Source of the DNA: Gonocerus acuteangulatus
Lineage: Eukaryota; Arthropoda; Insecta; Hemiptera; Coreidae
Reading direction: 5' to 3'
NCBI GenBank assembly: GCA_946811695.1
Contig: OX328128.1
Location: 71,974,108 to 72,038,107 of the forward strand
Length of the DNA: 64,000 bases
Made by a program: the position numbers and the translations under genes. The notes below the pieces were generated by a model that had not been told where the DNA came from, did no database searches, and worked only from the letters and a program-made list of their open reading frames with translations. This document shows, piece by piece, positions 33,354 to 64,000 of this stretch. Positions within the stretch are counted from its first letter, which is position 1, and every line of letters begins with the position of its first letter.

Positions 33354-35078
33354 CAGGGTGTCCCGTAAATGTCTAGTCATATTGAGAGGAGTGATAGAGG
33401 ACCCTTAGAGGAACAAAAAATGTTCTATGACAATTTCCTGAATTCTCGCCCATAAGGGAGAAAACGTCGTTTTATTGTTTTATCGAGACAAACGTGGTTT
33501 TTAGAAACGTAATCGTTGTAGCTCCGTCCCAGGTGGTACTACTAGAAAGGAAGTGAAACCAATCGAAAGCTGAGTAAACTTACTATAAGACTAGTTGGGA
33601 GTAAACGTAAAAATGAATGAATGTAAGTATGTGTATCTTACAAAAAGAAGGCAATTCTAAATTTCCTGACATTTTATTGATATTTCTTTCCAGCGTTACT
33701 CCTCAATGGGCAAGATCTGAGATTTCCGGGTTTCAGAAAAACTTTCTCATTTAACCAGCTTTCCATTCATGTGTCACAACCCTGTGTTATTGAAGTATTT
33801 GAACGGTTTAAGTACAAAAGTTTAAAAAAAAACATGGATCTGTGAAAAGAAAATTATATTTTTTTCTTTAGTTTATTCAAAAAGCTGAAGGGAAATATTT
33901 ATTTTTATAAATGTTTACATAAATATTAAGTAAATATTTACTTAACACAATAAAAAAAAATTACTTCCACGAATATAAAAAAAAATCCTAAAACAGTAAA
34001 TAAATAAAATACACATTTATTTTGAATTTGTTAATTCAGGTAACTAATACTGGGTCCAGGAGGCGGCCATTAAGGAACCCCAACCATACATTAACCTCAA
34101 AAATTATTATTTTTACCTAGATCACGCATTTGAACACATTTTTACAGGTACTTATATTTAGAAAACAAATGCTTTACCTTAAATTAATACTGATGGCTAC
34201 GCTTGTGAAACTCACTGGGATTCTGAGCCCATGCGTTTTTGTTGTGGTAATTAAAAATTCTATCCCTCATAAATAATATGTACATAGTCCTGTAAAAATG
34301 TGTTCAAATGCGTGATTTAGGTAAAAATAGTAATTTTTGAGGTTAATGTATGGTTGGGGTTCCTTAATGGCCGCCTCCTGGACCCAGTATTAGTTACCTG
34401 AATTAATAAATTCAAAATAAATGTGTATTTATTTATTTACTGTTTTAAGATTTTTTTTTTATATCCGTGGAAGTAATTTTTGTTATTCTTTTAAGTAAAT
34501 ATTTACTTAATATTTATGTAAACATTTATAAAAAAAATATTTCCCTTCAGCTTTTTAAATAAATTGAAGAAACAAATATAATTTTCTTTTCACAGATCCA
34601 TGTTTTTTTTTAAACTTTTGTTCTTAAATCGTTCAAATACTTCAATAACACAGGGTTGTGATACATGAATGGAAAGCTGGTTAAATGAGGAAGTTTTTCT
34701 GAAACCCGGAAATCCCAGATCCTGCTTATTGAGGAGTAACGCTGGAAAGAAATATCAATAAAATGTCAGGAAATTTAGAATTGCCTTCTTTTGGTAAGAT
34801 ATACATACTTACATTCATTAATTTTTACGTTTACTCTCAACTAGTCTTATAGTAAATTTACTCAGCTTTCGATTGGTTTCACACCCTTTTTAGTAGTACC
34901 ACCTGGGACGGAGCTACAACGATTATTCTTCTAAAAAGTACGTTTGTCTCGAAAAAACAATAAAACGAACTTTTCTCCCTTATGGGCGAGAATTCGGGAA
35001 ATCGTCATAGAACATTTTTTGTTCCCCTAAGGGTCCTTTATCACCCCTCACAATATGACTAGACATTTACGGGACACC

Positions 35079-35081
<3 letters not shown>
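33354..35081. mobile_element. Palindromic MITE B, 1728 bp, adjacent copy
   Basis: Same ends, same palindromic layout and nearly the same sequence as MITE A, separated from it by only 26 bp of TA repeat. Scattered substitutions and small indels between A and B, and between the arms of each, suggest two insertions rather than one recent duplication. Confidence 0.85.

Positions 35082-35082
<1 letters not shown>

Positions 35083-35151
<69 letters not shown>
35083..35151. repeat. (TA)n microsatellite
   Basis: About 69 bp of uninterrupted TA; the right part of the HINE-2 core. Confidence 0.95.
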
Positions 35152-35156
<5 letters not shown>

Positions 35157-35854
35157 ATGTCTGTTAACACGATAGCGGCCAGAGTTTTTGTTTTTTCGAG
35201 AGGGTTTATGTTTACACATGATACCTACTCATGTGTAAACATAACTCTGGAAGCAAATTAATAATTAAACAGTTACTCATTACAAAATTAAAAGAGAACT
35301 ATTCATGTTTTTATTTTATTTATGTAGGATATTTTAAGCAAATTGTTCTGGAAACCAGTCTACACAACCCAAATTCTGAGGAAAGTGCTTTGCTGTGCAG
35401 CTCCTGCGTGACGGACTTTTTTGTTTTATAATTTGTTAGGTAACTAATCATTTACCTATCAACATTTATAGTGGCCGTATCAATAATATACATTTTTATA
35501 TCTATAATAATTATAACATCTTGACAATAGCACGGAAACATATTCTATTAATTAAAAGACTTAATTCTTAGCTACACTATTTAGATTTGCGTCTAAAGTT
35601 TGCAATAGCCATTACAATTATGATCGAAACAAATATGCTTATTAGCGGTGTGATCATTGTAAATGTTAATAGGTATTTTATTAGATAACAATTTAGAAAC
35701 AAAGTTGTTGAACGTTGGAGAAGCCGGAGAAAAATATTCTTAAAACTTCGAACATCATAAGGCCACGATAACTTTTAAATGACCATGGATGAGTGTTGAC
35801 TTATCCATGGTCATCTAGATGTTATCTTTGGTCTTCCTCCATCCCCAGGCATTT

Positions 35855-35896
35855 AGTCCTGAAGAAGGATGCCAAATAGCATGCCGAAACGTTCGA
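35855..35896 (+). ncRNA. Hammerhead-like motif (isolated)
   Basis: CTGAAGA, then GGATGC...GCATGCC as a stem II candidate, then GAAACGTTC. This resembles the Penelope hammerhead core seen at 23068, but the stem register is imperfect and no PLE frames are near. Bases 35425-36390 otherwise hold only AT-rich DNA. Confidence 0.3.
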
Positions 35897-36390
35897 AATA
35901 TAGATTTTTCTGAATATTTGACGTGTTCTCTTAGTCGAATCAAACCCATTCCTTGACTTATTATTACCTCAAACGCTAACTATCTGCCCTCATATTTATA
36001 TTAATTTTTTCCTAGATCAAAAGTTGATTTAAATTTATTCAAAACTTATTCCAAATAACAACGTAATTCAAATACTTGAGTTAAATTTAATTGAAATACA
36101 GTTAATCCAAGTTGAATTATTTTTCAATTACTGTAATTGATATTTTCAGACTTTTCAATTATAATTATAAATGTAATTCATAACTCAAATATCATTCGAA
36201 TTAAATTTTAATACAAATTTACACAACATTGGCCGGCGGGCACGCTGTTTTAACATGTTAATGACCGATTATCAACACCTTTTCAATTTATTAGAGTTTA
36301 ATTTTTATTTATGTTTTCAATTTTTAATTCCACCTGCTAAGTAATGTATTACATTATTTTTATATATTTATATCTGCCTTCCAGTCTTTG

Positions 36391-36585
36391 GGAGGCCCGA
36401 TGGTCGTCATTGCAAAGACGTCTACTCTCCTTGCCTAACATCGTGGGTTCGATTCCCACTTTGGGCTGGTGGTTTTTCTTTCGAAAAAAGAAAAGGCATC
36501 ACCCCTATCCTGGCTAGAAGAGGGTGGTGACCTATAGATAACCCATCCTAAATTTCTTTGTCAATAATAAATGCACGTTAAATTT
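36391..36585 (+). mobile_element. SINE, second family (tRNA head)
   Basis: Head GGAGGCCCGATGGTCGTCAT (A box region) and B box GGGTTCGATTCCC at 36445-36457. Then GGGCTGGTGGTTTTTCTTTC, the body AGAGGGTGGTGACCTATAGA and tail CACGTTAAAT. It ends about 45 bp before the FAM110-like exon 1 acceptor. Confidence 0.78.
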
Positions 36586-36632
36586 TTAATTATTTATTTC
36601 TGATGTATGTAATTTTCCTTATTTTTTTCAGA

Positions 36633-62855
<26,223 letters not shown>

Positions 62856-63012
62856 CTGTACCATTTTATTATTGTGAGTCAATAACATTAGTCATTATTT
62901 TGAGAATATTCGTTCTCTATGACTTGATTTTTGATTATTTAAGGAATTCGTTGATAACCATCAATTCTTTTTCTACATTATCACTACTTGGTGTCAGTTC
63001 AGAAAAATATTA

Positions 63013-63099
<87 letters not shown>

Positions 63100-64000
63100 A
63101 CACACACAATATTATTTTTGGCTGAGGGCTTTGGAAGGAAAGTAGTTATCTCAAGAGAAGTGACCAAGTGGAGGCTCCGAGAGCCTAGTTCTTTATTCAT
63201 GAAAAAAAACTGTAATTTGTGAAACTTTTAGAGAATCATTTGCCCAAGTTAATACAAAAAGTCAATCATTTAATAATTTATCTGAATAGTATTTTTTTTT
63301 AATTTCTTTTTTCCTACTCTATTGTTTTTATTTTGTTTCTTTATTTATTTTGTACTGTAATTATTAAACTTTTTTCTATACTCCATTACTGTCATAATTA
63401 TGTTTTTCATTTTTTGTCGGCACTAATGGCCTAGACGTCGAAGCGCCGTAATATATATATATAGGGGAAGGTGTTGTACCTTTGACCACTTTGCACAATT
63501 TAATTTTTTTTAGCTTGAATATTAAGGCTAAATTCATTTTTTTTATTTCATTGTGATTAGCATTCTATTGCTTATCATATTTAATTTTTTCAAGGTTCTA
63601 GCTTTACAATTAATATTTTCAATTAATTTAAAATAAATAATCGTATAGTACATCTGACCACGTAAAAACAACAAAGCAGTGAAAACAAAAAATTGTATTC
63701 AGTAATATTGTAATTAGTTGTAAGTTTAATAAATACAGGGGTAATTGTGAGTGACTGCTGCCCTAAGCCCTATCAACATGAAACTTGGCATACTTACTCA
63801 TTTTGACCTAATTAAGAAGGTAAAATTAAAAGTAACTCGCGGTCAGGCCTAGAAAACTATTTATTAAGCACTAAAGTTGAGTGATATACAGGTTACAACA
63901 GCTGACGTAAACAAACTATTTCTTAACACGCATGCGCAGGAATGTCAACTTGGGCGGGAAAGACTTGCTGATTCAAATGTACGAAGTGTAATTGAAATTT
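62856..64000 (+). other. 3' flank of the FAM110-like gene
   Basis: Presumed 3'UTR begins at 62856, but I see no clear AATAAA close by. A (TA)n(TG)n(CA)n compound repeat lies at 63016-63109. A SINE 3' end (TCGGCACTAATGGCCTAGAC, GAAGCGCCGTAA) is at 63417-63455. The rest is AT-rich with nothing recognised. Confidence 0.4.

Larger units (their letters stand above)
31426..35420 (+). mobile_element. HINE-2 copy split by two palindromic MITEs
   Basis: The 5' end is TTTTAGCACTTTCCTCCGAA. The arm continues GAGGTTGCACTCATGACGGA and TCGATCCTACCTAGTAAACA to a (TA)n core, which is filled by two 1.73 kb elements (31594-33327, 33354-35081). The remainder includes CACGATAGCGGCCAGAG and ends GAGGAAAGTGCTTTGCTGTG, with the hairpin GCAG-CTC-CTGC and GTGACGGACTTTTTT. 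Without the insertions the element is about 0.53 kb. Confidence 0.75.

Overview
The window reads as a piece of an AT-rich invertebrate (metazoan) nuclear genome. Three things point that way: a host gene split into small exons with GT-AG introns, a repeat fauna of animal type (Penelope, Ty3/gypsy, mariner, hAT, pogo, Helitron, tRNA- and 5S-headed SINEs), and many (TA)n microsatellites. I cannot name the species. A short TTAGG-containing minisatellite is compatible with an arthropod but proves nothing.

The one host gene I can support is a FAM110-like gene on the + strand, from a likely start codon at 36633 to a stop at 62855. Nine coding exons join in frame into a protein of about 289 residues. 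It carries both FAM110 signatures: the N-terminal SAVE-LE--K--YVKS block (exon 2) and the C-terminal RSKSD / LEEFF-F-GL / R-SSD / SIVERNARVIKWL blocks (exons 7-9). All exons are under 160 bp, so ordinary ORF calling misses the gene. Its introns are full of transposons. Intron 1 (13.7 kb) holds several Helentron-like elements, a broken pogo-type transposon and two foldback elements, one with a 14 x 73 bp array. Intron 2 holds a full-length Ty3/gypsy element with almost identical LTRs.

Upstream of the gene (1-36 kb) almost everything is mobile DNA, often nested. In order: a GC-rich block (1-300), a small palindromic MITE (743-874), a LINE 3' end (1034-1447), an hAT-like element (3802-6990) holding a Helentron-like copy that itself holds a Helitron, two Helitrons joined head to tail (6994-10514 and 10515-11666), a 2.8 kb long-inverted-repeat element carrying a decayed mariner (11810-14638), a second mariner-type relic (17623-18750), a LINE fragment (19261-20118), a mariner N-terminal fragment (20131-20435), and a Penelope-like element (20606-23194). 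After these come three consecutive palindromes (23236-24087), an orphan exon-like block (24205-24325), an LTR with primer-binding site (26656-26990), SINEs, and twin 1.73 kb palindromic MITEs (31594-35081).

The most distinctive repeated structure is a dispersed non-autonomous family, called HINE-1 here. It starts TTAGCGCGGTTCC, has a (TA)n core, and ends with an inverted GGAACCGCGCTAA followed by a CGCAG-TTC-CTGCG hairpin and a T-rich tail. A sister family (HINE-2) has the same layout with different terminal words. This asymmetric-TIR-plus-hairpin layout is that of Helentron-associated (HINE / DINE-1-like) elements. The two families explain most of the (TA)n tracts and serve as landing pads for mariner-type elements that target TA.
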